64,000 nucleotides of DNA from Pseudomonas sp. Leaf58 (GTDB taxonomy: Bacteria > Pseudomonadota > Gammaproteobacteria > Pseudomonadales > Pseudomonadaceae): NCBI RefSeq assembly GCF_003627215.1, contig NZ_CP032677.1, positions 1,741,501 to 1,805,500 on the forward strand, given 5' to 3'. The notes under the pieces were generated by a model. The model was given only the letters and a program-made list of their open reading frames with translations, did no database searches and had not been told where the DNA came from. Of the stretch, positions 18,524 through 27,768 are shown piece by piece. Position 1 is the first letter of the stretch, and each line of letters begins with the position of its first letter. Made by a program: the position numbers and the translations under genes.

Positions 18524-19774
18524 ATGTTCAGACCTCTTTTCGCATTCATCGGCACGCGTTATACCCGTGCCAAACGTCGCAATCACTTCGTCTCGTTCAT
18601 TTCCCTGACCTCGATGATCGGCCTCGCCCTGGGCGTGGTGGTGATGATCGTGGTGCTGTCGGTCATGAACGGTTTCGACCACGAGATGCGCACCCGCGTA
18701 TTAGGCATGGTCCCCCATGCCACGCTGGAGAGCGGTCAGCCCATTGCTAACTGGCCGGCCCTTGCCCAACAAGTAAAGCAGAATCCGCAGGTGGTGGCGG
18801 TTGCGCCCTTCACCCAGATGCAGGGCCTGCTGACCCATGATGGCAAGGTGCAGAAGGTGCTGCTCAATGGCATCGACCCGGCCCGCGAGCGCGAAGTGTC
18901 GATCATCGACAAGTTCGTCCTGCAAGGCCGCCTCGACCAACTGGCGCCGGGCGAGTGGGGCATCATGATCGGTGACAAGGCCGCCGCCAAACTGGGCGTA
19001 GCCATCGGCGACAAGCTCACCTTTGTCGCCCCCGAGGTCAGCGTGACCCCGGCCGGTATGTTCCCGCGCATGAAGCGCTTTACCGTGGTCGGCACCTTTC
19101 ACGTCGGCGCGGGCGAGATCGACGGCTACCTGGGCCTGACCAACATCAGCGACCTGTCCCGCTTGCACCGCTGGAAGCCCGACCAGGTGCAGGGCCTGCG
19201 CCTGAAGTTCGACGACCTGTTCCAGGCGCCACGGGTGGCCTGGAGCATCGCCCAGCAGTTGGGTGACCAGGAGTTCTACAGCCGCGACTGGACCCGCACC
19301 CACGGCAACCTGTACCAGGCAATCCGCATGGAGAAGGCCATGATTGGCCTGCTGTTGTTGCTGATCGTCGCGGTGGCGGCGTTCAACATCATTTCCACCC
19401 TGGTGATGGTGGTCAACGACAAGCGCGGCGACATTGCCATCCTGCGTACCCTGGGCGCCACGCCCGGGCAGGTCATGCTCATCTTCATGGTCCAAGGCAC
19501 GGTGATCGGGGTGATCGGTACCCTGATCGGCGCCGTGGTCGGGGTGGTCGCTGCGCTGAACGTGAGTGCGGCGATCGCCGGCATCGAGAAACTGATCGGG
19601 CACAAGTTCCTCAACGCCGATGTGTATTTCATCGATTACCTGCCGTCGCAAATCCAGGCCCAGGACGTGTACATGGTCTGTGGTGCGGCACTGGTTCTGA
19701 GTTTCTTCGCCACCCTGTACCCAGCTTGGCGTGCGGCCCGCACCCAGCCTGCAGAGGCGCTACGTTATGAGTGA
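18524..19774 (+). CDS. lolC: Lipoprotein-releasing permease LolC
   Basis: A 416-residue inner-membrane subunit of LolCDE, which extracts outer-membrane lipoproteins and hands them to LolA. It begins [20 protein letters not shown] and has a first membrane segment near residues 24-46. A periplasmic domain of about 220 residues follows, then three C-terminal segments of the FtsX type ([17 protein letters not shown] and others). It heads a three-gene operon with lolD and lolE and is about 50 percent similar by eye to lolE. The lolC/lolE split, rather than a single lolF, is expected for this order. Confidence 0.93.
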   Translation: MFRPLFAFIGTRYTRAKRRNHFVSFISLTSMIGLALGVVVMIVVLSVMNGFDHEMRTRVLGMVPHATLESGQPIANWPALAQQVKQNPQVVAVAPFTQMQGLLTHDGKVQKVLLNGIDPAREREVSIIDKFVLQGRLDQLAPGEWGIMIGDKAAAKLGVAIGDKLTFVAPEVSVTPAGMFPRMKRFTVVGTFHVGAGEIDGYLGLTNISDLSRLHRWKPDQVQGLRLKFDDLFQAPRVAWSIAQQLGDQEFYSRDWTRTHGNLYQAIRMEKAMIGLLLLLIVAVAAFNIISTLVMVVNDKRGDIAILRTLGATPGQVMLIFMVQGTVIGVIGTLIGAVVGVVAALNVSAAIAGIEKLIGHKFLNADVYFIDYLPSQIQAQDVYMVCGAALVLSFFATLYPAWRAARTQPAEALRYE

Positions 19775-19781
19775 GTCGCGC

Positions 19782-20465
19782 ATGAGTGATAAAGCCGTTC
19801 TGAGTTGCCGCAACCTGGGCAAGTCCTACGACGAGGGCCCGGAATCGGTGCAGGTGCTGTCCGGCCTCAACCTTGAGCTGCACGCCGGTGAGCGTATTGC
19901 CATTGTCGGTAGTTCGGGCTCGGGCAAGAGCACGTTGCTCAACCTGTTGGGCGGCCTCGACCGGCCGAGCCAAGGCAGCGTTTGGCTGGCGGGTGAAGAA
20001 CTGTCGGCGCTGGGTGAACGCGCCCGCGGCCTGCTGCGCAACCGTGAGCTGGGCTTTGTCTATCAGTTCCACCACTTGCTGCCGGAATTTACCGCTATCG
20101 AGAACGTGTGCATGCCCCTGCTGATCGGCCGCACGCCGATCCCCGAGGCGCGTGAACGTGCCGAAGCGCTGCTCAAGCGCGTGGGCCTGGGCCACCGGCT
20201 CAACCACAAACCGGCCGAGCTGTCTGGCGGTGAGCGTCAGCGAGTGGCGATTGCCCGGGCCTTGGTCAACCGCCCTGGCCTGGTGATGCTCGACGAGCCG
20301 ACCGGCAACCTCGACCACCATACCGCCCAGGGTATCCAGGAATTGATGCAGGAATTGTCCAGCGCATCGCGCACGGCGTTCCTGGTGGTCACCCACGACC
20401 TCAACCTGGCGCGTCAGATGGACCGTGTATTGAAGCTCGACGACGGCCACCTGGTGGCGATCTGA
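19782..20465 (+). CDS. lolD: Lipoprotein-releasing ATPase LolD
   Basis: A 227-residue ABC ATPase that powers LolCE. It has Walker [10 protein letters not shown] near residues 42-50, the signature [15 protein letters not shown], Walker [13 protein letters not shown] and the switch His in VVTHDLN. ATG 19782 (MSDKAVLSC) matches the usual LolD length. ATG 19767, which overlaps the lolC stop by 8 bases, is an alternative that would make the two genes translationally coupled. Confidence 0.94.
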   Translation: MSDKAVLSCRNLGKSYDEGPESVQVLSGLNLELHAGERIAIVGSSGSGKSTLLNLLGGLDRPSQGSVWLAGEELSALGERARGLLRNRELGFVYQFHHLLPEFTAIENVCMPLLIGRTPIPEARERAEALLKRVGLGHRLNHKPAELSGGERQRVAIARALVNRPGLVMLDEPTGNLDHHTAQGIQELMQELSSASRTAFLVVTHDLNLARQMDRVLKLDDGHLVAI

Positions 20466-20526
20466 TCGACTGCACGGGGTGGCAGGTGCCGCCCCGTTTT
20501 CCTGTTTTCATTGGGTGTTTTCGTAC

Positions 20527-21768
20527 ATGTTCAGACCCTTGCCCATCTTCATTGGCGCGCGCTACACCCGAGCCAAGCGCCGCAACCACTTCATTTCGTT
20601 CATTTCGATGACTTCGATGATCGGCCTGTCGCTGGGCGTGCTGGCGATGATCGTGGTGCTGTCGGTGATGAACGGCTTCCAGCGCGAAATGAGCTCGCGC
20701 ATCCTCGGCCTGGTGCCGCATGCGGCGATTCTGGGCGTGCAGCCGCTGGACGACTGGCGCAAGGTGGCCGACGCCGCCATGCGCAACCCGGCAGTGATGG
20801 CGGTGGCGCCGATTACCGAGATGGAGGGCATGCTCTCGTACAAGGGGGCAATGCAGCCGATCCAGGTGGGTGGTATCGACCCGGCCGAGGAGGGCAAGGT
20901 CTCGATCGTTGGCCAGCATATCGTCCAGGGCCGCTTGCAAGACCTGCAAGCGGGGGAGTTCGGGGTGGTCATCGGCGAACTCACTGCACGGCGCTTCCGC
21001 CTCAATACTGGCGACAAGCTGACCTTGATCGTGCCGGAAATCAGCAAGGAGCCGGGCGGCATCACCCCGCGCATGCAGCGCCTGACCGTGGTCGGTATCT
21101 TCAAGGTTGGCGCCGAGCTGGATGGTTCGCAGGCTTACATTCACGTGGCCGATGCCGCTGAGATGCAGCGTTGGGCGCCGGGCCAGGTGCAGGGCGTGCG
21201 CCTGAAACTGCACGACCTGTATGCCGCGCCGCAGGTGTCCAAGGCCATCGCCGGCGGGCTGGGCGATGCTTACCGCGCCGATGACTGGTCGCACACCCAG
21301 GGCAGCCTGTTCAGCGCCATGAAGATGGAAAAGACCATGATCGGCCTGCTGCTGATGATGATCATCGCGGTGGCGGCGTTCAACATCATCGCCACCTTGG
21401 TGATGGTGGTGAACGACAAGGGGCCGGACATCGCCATCCTGCGCACCTTGGGCGCCACCCCGGCGCAGATCATGGGCACGTTCATGGTCCAGGGCAGCCT
21501 GATTGGGGTGGTCGGCACGCTGATTGGGGGGGGGCTGGGCGTGATTGCGGCATTCAATGTCAGCCAGATCGTCGGCTGGCTGGAGCAGGTGAGCGGGCAG
21601 CACATCTTTACCTCTGATGTGTACTTCGTCAGCAGCTTGCCGTCGCAGTTGCAGTGGGGTGATGTAGCGATCATCTGCACCGCTGGGCTGGTGATGAGCT
21701 TCCTGGCGACCATCTACCCAGCTTACCGGGCATCGCAGGTGCAGCCGGCGATTGGCTTGGCTGTCTGA
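20527..21768 (+). CDS. lolE: Lipoprotein-releasing permease LolE
   Basis: A 413-residue paralogue of LolC with the same architecture: one N-terminal and three C-terminal membrane segments with a periplasmic domain between them ([17 protein letters not shown] near residue 280). It starts [20 protein letters not shown], nearly identical to LolC. ATG 20527 is chosen by this alignment. It lies 61 bases after lolD. A poly-G stretch near 21528 is within the coding sequence and the frame is intact. Confidence 0.93.
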   Translation: MFRPLPIFIGARYTRAKRRNHFISFISMTSMIGLSLGVLAMIVVLSVMNGFQREMSSRILGLVPHAAILGVQPLDDWRKVADAAMRNPAVMAVAPITEMEGMLSYKGAMQPIQVGGIDPAEEGKVSIVGQHIVQGRLQDLQAGEFGVVIGELTARRFRLNTGDKLTLIVPEISKEPGGITPRMQRLTVVGIFKVGAELDGSQAYIHVADAAEMQRWAPGQVQGVRLKLHDLYAAPQVSKAIAGGLGDAYRADDWSHTQGSLFSAMKMEKTMIGLLLMMIIAVAAFNIIATLVMVVNDKGPDIAILRTLGATPAQIMGTFMVQGSLIGVVGTLIGGGLGVIAAFNVSQIVGWLEQVSGQHIFTSDVYFVSSLPSQLQWGDVAIICTAGLVMSFLATIYPAYRASQVQPAIGLAV

Positions 21769-21792
21769 TGCTTGCTTCAGGTTATTGAGGGG

Positions 21793-21882
21793 CCCTGTGG
21801 GAGCGGGTTGCCTGCGAAGAATCCGACGCGGTGCATGGCACCGGCTTTGCCGATGTTCGCGGGTAAACCCGCTCCTACAGGG
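21793..21882. repeat. Inverted pair of REP elements
   Basis: CCCTGTGGGAGCGGGTTGCC and, inverted, the arm ending CCCGCTCCTACAGGG, separated by about 37 bases containing a further imperfect palindrome. It lies between the convergent lolE and the sensor kinase gene. Confidence 0.85.
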
Positions 21883-21893
21883 AGCTTGCCGTC

Positions 21894-23246
21894 TTACCGT
21901 GCTTCGGTGAATTCGATCTCGAACCGTGTCCACCCATCCGCACATTCCGCCCGAATACGCCCGCCATGGGCCTGCACGATCGAGCGGGTAATCGCCAGTC
22001 CCAATCCCGCATGCTCGCTACTGCCTTCTCGCCGTGCCGGGTCCACCCGGTAGAAGCGGTCGAACAACCGCGGTAATGCGGCCGGGTCGATGGGGGCACC
22101 GGTATTGGCCACACTAATTTTCGGCCCCGGCGCTAGCGTCACCCGTATCTGCCCCCCCCCCGGGGTAAAGCGCAAGGCGTTGTCGAGCAGGTTGGACAGC
22201 GCCCGGCGCAGCATATGCTGGTCGCCCTGCAGCAGCGCCTCACCCTCGCGCAACATCTGCACAGCGTTGTCTTCGGCCAGCGGCGCGTAGTACTCCAGCA
22301 GCGCATCCACCTCCTCATGCAGCGCCAGCGGCGCTTGCCCAGGCACCAGCAGGCCGTGGTCGGCCTTGGCCAGGAACAACATGTCGTTGATCATCTGCGC
22401 CATCCATTGCAGTTCCTCCAGGTTGCCATGCAGCGCCTCGCGGTACTCCTCAAGGCTGCGCGGGCGTGTGAGGGTGACTTGGGTGTGGGTTAGCAGGTTG
22501 GACAGCGGCGTGCGCAGTTCGTGGGCGATGTCGGCAGAGAAGGCCGACAGGCGCTGGAAGGCATCGTCCAGGCGCTGCAGCATGGCGTTCATGGCGGTTG
22601 CCAGTTCGGCCAGCTCTTCTGGCATCTGCGCCACCGGCAGGCGCGTGGTCAGCGAGCGCGCCGACACGCTGGCTGCCACCTCGCCCATCTGCCGCAAAGG
22701 GCGCAGCCCGCGGCGTGCGGCCCAGGCGCCGAGCAGTGCGGTGGCCAGCGCCGACAAGCCGACGGTCAGCCAGATCAGGCGCTGCATGCCTTGCAGAAAG
22801 TGCTGGTGGTGGGTGATATCAAGGTACAGGGCCAGCTGCGGTGCCTGCGAGCTGCCTGGCGCCAGTTGCACGGCCAGGCTGCGGTAGTCGGTGCCTTGCG
22901 CATGCAGGGTCGCCAGCCCGGCGGGCAGTGGCGCCTTGGGCAGGCCCGTGCGGCTTTCGAACCAGTTGGTGCCGTCGCTGCCGCTGATGCGCAGGGCCAG
23001 GTCGGCCTGGTGGCTGAATGCTTCGCGCAGGGCGGGCAAGTGTGCCTGCAGCTCAGCCGGAGTGGTGATGCCGGCCAGCTGGGCACGCAGCAGCGAGAGG
23101 CGCGATTCCAGCAGTTGTTGGTCCAGTTCAACGAAGTGCTGCTCGCTGGCCCGATTGAACAGCAGGCCGGCGCTGAGGGAGACAGCGGCGGTGCAAGCGG
23201 CGAATAGCAGGGCCAGGCGGCTGCCGAGCGATACCCGGCGCATCAT
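21894..23246 (-). CDS. Heavy-metal-type sensor histidine kinase (CusS/CopS-like)
   Basis: A 450-residue membrane kinase. Two membrane segments, near residues 10-32 and 160-182, enclose a periplasmic sensor. Then come HAMP, HisKA with the phospho-His in [11 protein letters not shown] near residue 243, and HATPase with N ([11 protein letters not shown]) and G boxes ([11 protein letters not shown]). The HAMP-HisKA layout with [14 protein letters not shown] is characteristic of the CusS/IrlS/CopS group. Its ATG overlaps the stop of the response regulator gene by 4 bases. Copper is the likely signal, given the facing cupredoxin gene. Confidence 0.87.
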   Translation of the reverse strand: MMRRVSLGSRLALLFAACTAAVSLSAGLLFNRASEQHFVELDQQLLESRLSLLRAQLAGITTPAELQAHLPALREAFSHQADLALRISGSDGTNWFESRTGLPKAPLPAGLATLHAQGTDYRSLAVQLAPGSSQAPQLALYLDITHHQHFLQGMQRLIWLTVGLSALATALLGAWAARRGLRPLRQMGEVAASVSARSLTTRLPVAQMPEELAELATAMNAMLQRLDDAFQRLSAFSADIAHELRTPLSNLLTHTQVTLTRPRSLEEYREALHGNLEELQWMAQMINDMLFLAKADHGLLVPGQAPLALHEEVDALLEYYAPLAEDNAVQMLREGEALLQGDQHMLRRALSNLLDNALRFTPGGGQIRVTLAPGPKISVANTGAPIDPAALPRLFDRFYRVDPARREGSSEHAGLGLAITRSIVQAHGGRIRAECADGWTRFEIEFTEAR

Positions 23247-23923
23247 TCTGTGCGCTCTTCGAGTACATAGCCCATGCCGCGCACAGTGTGGATCAGCTTG
23301 TTGGGGTGCGGGTCGTCGATTTTCAGGCGCAGGCGGCGGATCGCCACCTCGATCACATTGGTGTCGCTGTCAAAATTCATGTCCCACACTTGCGAGGCGA
23401 TTAGCGACTTGGGCAGCACCTCGCCCTGGCGGCGCAGCAACAGTTCGAGCAGGGCGAACTCCTTGGCGGTCAGGTCGATACGCTGGCCGGCGCGTTCGGC
23501 GCGGCGGCGCATCAGGTCCAAGCGCAGGTCGGCCAGGCCCAGGGTGGTGTCCTGGCTGGGGCTGGTGCCCCGACGCAGCAGGCTGCGCACCCGGGCCAGC
23601 AGTTCGGAAAAGGCGAACGGCTTGACCAGGTAATCATCGGCGCCCAGCTCCAGGCCGTGCACCCGGTCCTCGACGGCATCGCGGGCGGTGAGGAACAGCA
23701 CCGGCGTATCCAGCCCGGCTTGGCGCACGGCTTGCAGGATCTGCCAACCGTTACGGCCGGGCAACATCACGTCGAGGATCAACAGGTCGTGGTCGCCGGT
23801 CAGGGCGAGGAACTGGCCGGTCTCGCCATCGGTGGCCAGCTCGGTGGCAAAGCCGGCCTCGCTCAGGCCCTGGCTCAGGTACTGGCCGGTGCGGGTCTGG
23901 TCTTCGACGATCAGCAGTTTCAT
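23243..23923 (-). CDS. OmpR-type response regulator (CusR/CopR-like)
   Basis: A 226-residue regulator. The receiver has the acidic pair EDQ, the phospho-Asp in [14 protein letters not shown] at about residue 51 and Lys in VKPFAF. The C-terminal winged helix includes [20 protein letters not shown], a signature of the heavy-metal response regulator group. It overlaps the downstream kinase gene. A CusR-like box at 24046 lies between this gene and the divergent cupredoxin gene, the expected target. Confidence 0.9.
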   Translation of the reverse strand: MKLLIVEDQTRTGQYLSQGLSEAGFATELATDGETGQFLALTGDHDLLILDVMLPGRNGWQILQAVRQAGLDTPVLFLTARDAVEDRVHGLELGADDYLVKPFAFSELLARVRSLLRRGTSPSQDTTLGLADLRLDLMRRRAERAGQRIDLTAKEFALLELLLRRQGEVLPKSLIASQVWDMNFDSDTNVIEVAIRRLRLKIDDPHPNKLIHTVRGMGYVLEERTE

Positions 23924-24045
23924 GTGTGTACCATGATGTCAGGAGTAGTGCGGTCTGTGGATTTTGAACAACACAGTTGTCCCTACGGGTCGGCCACGGG
24001 GCTTTGGCTGAAATGATACGTGACCCTGTGCCGGCTCGGCCAAGC

Positions 24046-24059
24046 TGACAAAGTTGTAA
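24046..24059. promoter_or_regulatory. CusR/CopR-like operator
   Basis: TGACAAAGTTGTAA differs at one base from a perfect TGACAA-N2-TTGTCA dyad, the core of the E. coli CusR box, and also fits the Pseudomonas cop box. It lies 73 bases upstream of the cupredoxin start and 123 bases from the regulator start. Confidence 0.72.
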
Positions 24060-24131
24060 TCTGCCTGTCAGGTAGCTGCCAGTCGCCGCTGAATAAGGTG
24101 GTCTCATCCCGTTGTGTATGCCGGAGTCATC

Positions 24132-24650
24132 ATGAAACGCCTGTTCATCGCCGCCGCCCTTACCCTGGCCAGCCTGCCGAGCTTTGCCGGCGCAGCGCAA
24201 ACCTTCGCCTTTGGCGAGCCGGCGCCTGCGGCCAAGGCCTCGCGCACGGTCAATGTGGTGCTCAAAGACATCGCCTTCGAGCCCAAGAACCTGCACGTGA
24301 AGGCCGGCGAGACGGTGCGCTTCGTGCTGGTCAACGAAGGCAAGCTGCCCCACGAATTCAACCTGGGCGACAAGGCCATGCATGCCGAACACCAGAAGGA
24401 AATGCTCGCCATGCAGGGCAAGATGTTCACTGCGGGCATGAATCACGAAGGCATGAACCACGAAGGCATGGATCATGGCCAGATGATGGGCCACGGCCAC
24501 GGCCACGGTGCTGGCAACACCGTGCTGGTGATGCCTGGCCAGCGCGCCGAGCTGACCTGGGCCTTCCGCACATCCGCACCCATCGAGTTTGCCTGCAACG
24601 TGCCGGGGCATTACCAGGCCGGCATGGTCGGGGTACTGACCATCGAGTGA
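24132..24650 (+). CDS. Exported copper-binding cupredoxin
   Basis: A 172-residue periplasmic protein. The signal peptide covers residues 1 to about 22 (cleavage near SFAGAAQ). The cupredoxin fold carries ligands His (KLPHEFNLGD) and the C-terminal CNVPGHYQAGM (Cys, His, Met). Before it lies a Met/His-rich insertion (GMNHEGMNHEGMDHGQMMGH) that would bind extra copper. ATG 24132 is chosen for the signal peptide. The CusR-like box upstream and divergent sensor/regulator genes indicate a copper-tolerance role similar to CopI-type proteins. Confidence 0.87.
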   Translation: MKRLFIAAALTLASLPSFAGAAQTFAFGEPAPAAKASRTVNVVLKDIAFEPKNLHVKAGETVRFVLVNEGKLPHEFNLGDKAMHAEHQKEMLAMQGKMFTAGMNHEGMNHEGMDHGQMMGHGHGHGAGNTVLVMPGQRAELTWAFRTSAPIEFACNVPGHYQAGMVGVLTIE

Positions 24651-24718
24651 CATGCGCTCCAAGGTGGGGTGCAAAACCGGTAGACTAGGGGTTATTTCGA
24701 ACCTTCAGGTCAGTTTCC

Positions 24719-25549
24719 ATGCATCCCGCTGCCGAACACTCCCCGCTGGGCAAGTCCAGCGAATACATCGCCACCTATTCCCCGGAGCTGCTGTTCCCGA
24801 TCCCGCGTACCGCCAAGTGGGCCGAGCTGGGTGTTACCGCCCAAACCTTGCCCTGGCAAGGCGTGGATTACTGGAACTGCTTTGAGCTGAGCTGGCTGCT
24901 GCCGTCGGGCAAGCCGGTGGTGGCGATCGGGCAGTTCGCTATCCCGGCCGATTCGCCCAATATCATCGAGTCGAAGTCGTTCAAGCTTTACCTCAACTCG
25001 CTGAACCAGACGGTGTTCGCCTCGTGGGGCGAGCTGCAGGCGTGCCTGGAGAAAGACCTGTCCGCTGCCGCCGGCAAGCCCGTTGGCGTGCAGTTGCGCA
25101 CCTTGGCCGAGGTCGAAGCGCAGGGCGTAGTGGCCTTGCCGGGGCAATGCATCGACGCGCTGGAGGTTGCCATTAGCAACTACGAGCAGCCGCAGCCAGA
25201 ACTGCTGCGCTGCGATCCGGAGCGGGTGGTGGAAGAAACTTTGCACAGCCACTTGCTGAAGTCCAACTGCCCGGTCACCGGCCAGCCGGACTGGGGCAGT
25301 GTGGTGGTCGAGTACAAGGGCAGGGCGCTGGACGCTGCCAGCCTGCTGACCTACCTGATCAGCTTTCGCCAGCATGCCGACTTCCATGAGCAGTGTGTGG
25401 AGCGGATCTACCTGGACTTGAAAAACGTGCTGCAGCCGGAGCATTTGACGGTGTATGCGCGCTATGTGCGCCGGGGTGGGCTGGATATCAACCCGTACCG
25501 TAGCACCGCGGCCATCAGCCCGGATAACAAGCGCCTGGTTCGGCAATAA
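24719..25549 (+). CDS. queF: NADPH-dependent preQ0 reductase QueF
   Basis: A 276-residue type II (bimodular) QueF that reduces 7-cyano-7-deazaguanine to preQ1 in queuosine biosynthesis. The QueF motif [11 protein letters not shown] is near residues 80-90. The catalytic Cys lies in [13 protein letters not shown] near 186, and the partner Asp is in the same stretch. An equally long opposite-strand frame exists but has no family signature. The gene is followed by the reversed DUF4404 gene. Confidence 0.96.
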   Translation: MHPAAEHSPLGKSSEYIATYSPELLFPIPRTAKWAELGVTAQTLPWQGVDYWNCFELSWLLPSGKPVVAIGQFAIPADSPNIIESKSFKLYLNSLNQTVFASWGELQACLEKDLSAAAGKPVGVQLRTLAEVEAQGVVALPGQCIDALEVAISNYEQPQPELLRCDPERVVEETLHSHLLKSNCPVTGQPDWGSVVVEYKGRALDAASLLTYLISFRQHADFHEQCVERIYLDLKNVLQPEHLTVYARYVRRGGLDINPYRSTAAISPDNKRLVRQ

Positions 25550-25590
25550 CGTGCAAATTGGGTGGGGGCGCCAAGCCCCCCCCAGCTTGT

Positions 25591-25854
25591 TCAGATCCCC
25601 ATGCTGTGCAGCGAGTTGGCAATGCTGCGCAAGGTGGCGGTGAGGTCTGGGTGGTCGGCCTCGAAGCGTTCGATTGCCAGGTTCACCCCATCCACCAGGT
25701 TATGGTCCGGCGTGGCTTCCTCAAGCTTGAGTTGCGCCTCGATCTGGCGTGCTTCTTCGTGCAGTGCAGCCAGCTCTTCATCCGAAAGTGGCACGTTGCG
25801 GTCCAGTTGCTCGCGCAAGCTGTTCAGGCGCTCTTGCAATTCGCGGGCAGGCAT
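25591..25854 (-). CDS. DUF4404 family protein
   Basis: An 87-residue helical protein beginning MPARELQERLNSLREQL and ending with SIANSLHSMGI, typical of the DUF4404 family of pseudomonads. The first half is heptad-rich and probably coiled coil. ATG 25854 has GGAG 8 bases upstream. ATG 25860 is only 3 bases from it and less likely. Function unknown. Confidence 0.75.
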   Translation of the reverse strand: MPARELQERLNSLREQLDRNVPLSDEELAALHEEARQIEAQLKLEEATPDHNLVDGVNLAIERFEADHPDLTATLRSIANSLHSMGI

Positions 25855-25976
25855 TGGCATTTCTCCATCAATGGCTTGGCAAGCCATGGACCTCAGCGAA
25901 GCGGCAAAGGTTCTGGCTTGCCTTCAGCGTAATCCACCTGCCGCTGCTTTGCATGATCCGCGTCAAAGGTGCTGTA

Positions 25977-26540
25977 TCAGGGTTTTTCGCCCTTGCGTCG
26001 GCGCAGGGCGATGTCCTGCAGGCAGGTGTCCAGCGCCTCCAAGTGGTCGATCACCGAATGCACCCCCAGGCTGAACAACTCCAGCGTCGCCTTGCCGCGG
26101 GCCAGGTCCTGCTCCTGCGGGGTCATGGCTTGCCATTGCCGCGAGCTGTGGTCGCAGAATGGGCTGCAGGCGGCTAGCCCCACTGTCCACAGCCCTGCGT
26201 TAAGGCCGGACTGCAGCAGGCGTGGGTCGCCGCTGACCAGCACGCAGCCCTCCAGGCGTTCGCTGTCCAGCGTCATCAGGGCCTGCCAGCAGGCGTTCGG
26301 TGCCGGCCAGCGCACGCCGTTCACCGAGTGCCCTGGTAACCAGTCGGGCAGCACGTGCGCCAGGCGCTTGCTTTGGCTGCTATTGAGGTCATCCAGCCAA
26401 ATGCACGGCACTTGGCGTTGGCGCAGGCTGGCGAGGGTGGCCAGTGCGCCTGGGGCGGGCGAGGGGGCGCCGTTGGTGGCCTGTACCAGGCAGCCGCGCA
26501 AACCAAACAGCACAGCGGTGAAGGCGGGTGCAGCGTCCAT
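25977..26540 (-). CDS. HAD-like protein lacking catalytic aspartates
   Basis: A 187-residue protein with the overall layout of a HAD hydrolase (phosphonatase-like cap, motif II-like VLVSGD, motif III region). In motif I the expected D-x-D is replaced: residues 12-16 read FGLRG where active members have FDLDG-like sequence, so both Asp13 and Asp15 are missing. The protein is therefore probably not a phosphatase. Its C-terminal end (DIALRRRKGEKP) is basic. It is divergent from mlaA. ATG 26540 was chosen as the start closest to the fold. Confidence 0.7.
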   Translation of the reverse strand: MDAAPAFTAVLFGLRGCLVQATNGAPSPAPGALATLASLRQRQVPCIWLDDLNSSQSKRLAHVLPDWLPGHSVNGVRWPAPNACWQALMTLDSERLEGCVLVSGDPRLLQSGLNAGLWTVGLAACSPFCDHSSRQWQAMTPQEQDLARGKATLELFSLGVHSVIDHLEALDTCLQDIALRRRKGEKP

Positions 26541-26740
26541 GGCAACTTCCCTCAAATAGTCCGCAGGCTAGGCTGCGATTGTTACCAGGCTGTGACAGCG
26601 GGCACCGCGCAACAGTTGTTCACAAAATATTGAGCACTGATGTGTAAAGCTGTTTATCAGCCCGCAAGCCTCTATACTGCCGCCGTACGGCAGCGCACCC
26701 CGTGGCGCTTGCGGCCGAGAAATTCTATGGAGAAACACCT

Positions 26741-27448
26741 ATGCGTAGGATCGGTGCCAGTGTGATCGAACGAGTCACCCAGGCCTGTGTCTGCGCCAGC
26801 ATGCTGCTGGCGCCCGTGGCAGCCACCCAGGCAGCCACCGAGGAAGATCCCTGGGAAGCGGTCAACCGCCCGATCTTCCGCTTCAACGATACCGTCGACA
26901 CCTATGCCCTCAAGCCTTTGGCCAAGGGCTACCAGGCGGTTACCCCACAGTTCCTCGAAGATGGCATTCACAACATCTTCCGCAATCTGGGCGATGTGAC
27001 CAACCTGGCCAACAACCTGTTGCAGTTCAAACCTCATGCGGCGGGCGTGGACACGGCGCGGCTGATCGTCAACACCACCTTCGGCCTGGGCGGTTTCTTC
27101 GACGTGGGCACCAAGATGGGCCTGCAACGCAACGACGAAGACTTCGGCCAGACCCTGGGCTACTGGGGCGTGCCGAGTGGGCCGTACGTGGTCATCCCAC
27201 TGCTGGGCCCAAGCACTGTGCGCGATGGCGTGGCCAAGTACCCGGACACCTACACCGAACCCTACCGTTATATCGACCATGTGCCGACGCGCAACTCGAT
27301 CTTCGCGCTGGACATCATCGACACGCGCGCCAACTTGCTGTCGGCCGAGAAGCTGATCCAGGGCGACAAGTACATCTTCATTCGCAACGCCTACCTGCAA
27401 AACCGCGAGTTCAAGGTCAAGGATGGCGAGGTTGAAGACGACTTCTGA
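26741..27448 (+). CDS. mlaA: MlaA (VacJ) family lipid-asymmetry protein
   Basis: A 235-residue outer-membrane-linked protein of the Mla pathway, which removes misplaced phospholipids from the outer leaflet. The family signature DPWEAVNRPIFRFND is at residues 36-50, followed by the GIHNIFRNLGD and GPYVVIPLLGPSTVRD segments. The signal peptide ends ATQAATEED. No lipobox Cys is positioned at the cleavage site, unlike E. coli MlaA, so the mature protein may not be lipidated. ATG 26741 follows GGAGAAA. A GC-rich hairpin near 27471 may end the transcript. Confidence 0.9.
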   Translation: MRRIGASVIERVTQACVCASMLLAPVAATQAATEEDPWEAVNRPIFRFNDTVDTYALKPLAKGYQAVTPQFLEDGIHNIFRNLGDVTNLANNLLQFKPHAAGVDTARLIVNTTFGLGGFFDVGTKMGLQRNDEDFGQTLGYWGVPSGPYVVIPLLGPSTVRDGVAKYPDTYTEPYRYIDHVPTRNSIFALDIIDTRANLLSAEKLIQGDKYIFIRNAYLQNREFKVKDGEVEDDF

Positions 27449-27768
27449 TCAGCTCATGTGCTGTAGCTGAAATGGGGGGCTGCTGCGCAGCCCTTCGCGG
27501 CGCATCCTTCCTATCGGTTTGCGCCGGTCGGCTTTCTTATAACTCCCAGTGATTTGCCCGGTAAAGTGCGCCGCGGTCGACCGCTGCATGCTTGAAACGC
27601 CTGCCGGATGGGAGTACCGTCTGCGCCTTACAAGGTACCTCTGACAGTTGCCGGGCAGGTGTTCTTGTCCTACAACTCAAGTAGAGTGTGACCACAAAGA
27701 ATTCCCGTAGCTGGCCGTCTGCCTTGCCGACACCGCTGCACCAACCTAAATCGGCGCCGTTCGCCCAC
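27449..27768. other. Intergenic stretch, mlaA to response regulator
   Basis: A 320-base stretch. A GGGGCTGCTGCGCAGCCCTT hairpin (about 27474-27494) is a likely terminator for mlaA. The rest must contain the promoter of the rssB-like gene, but I see no convincing -35/-10 pair. A short minus-strand frame overlapping it has no family features. Confidence 0.5.

Noticed and set aside
20401..21945. 514-codon minus-strand frame
   Set aside because: Antisense to lolE. His/Gln-rich nonsense-like sequence.
24710..25546. 278-codon minus-strand frame
   Set aside because: Opposite strand of queF, which has clear catalytic motifs. The two cannot both be major genes.
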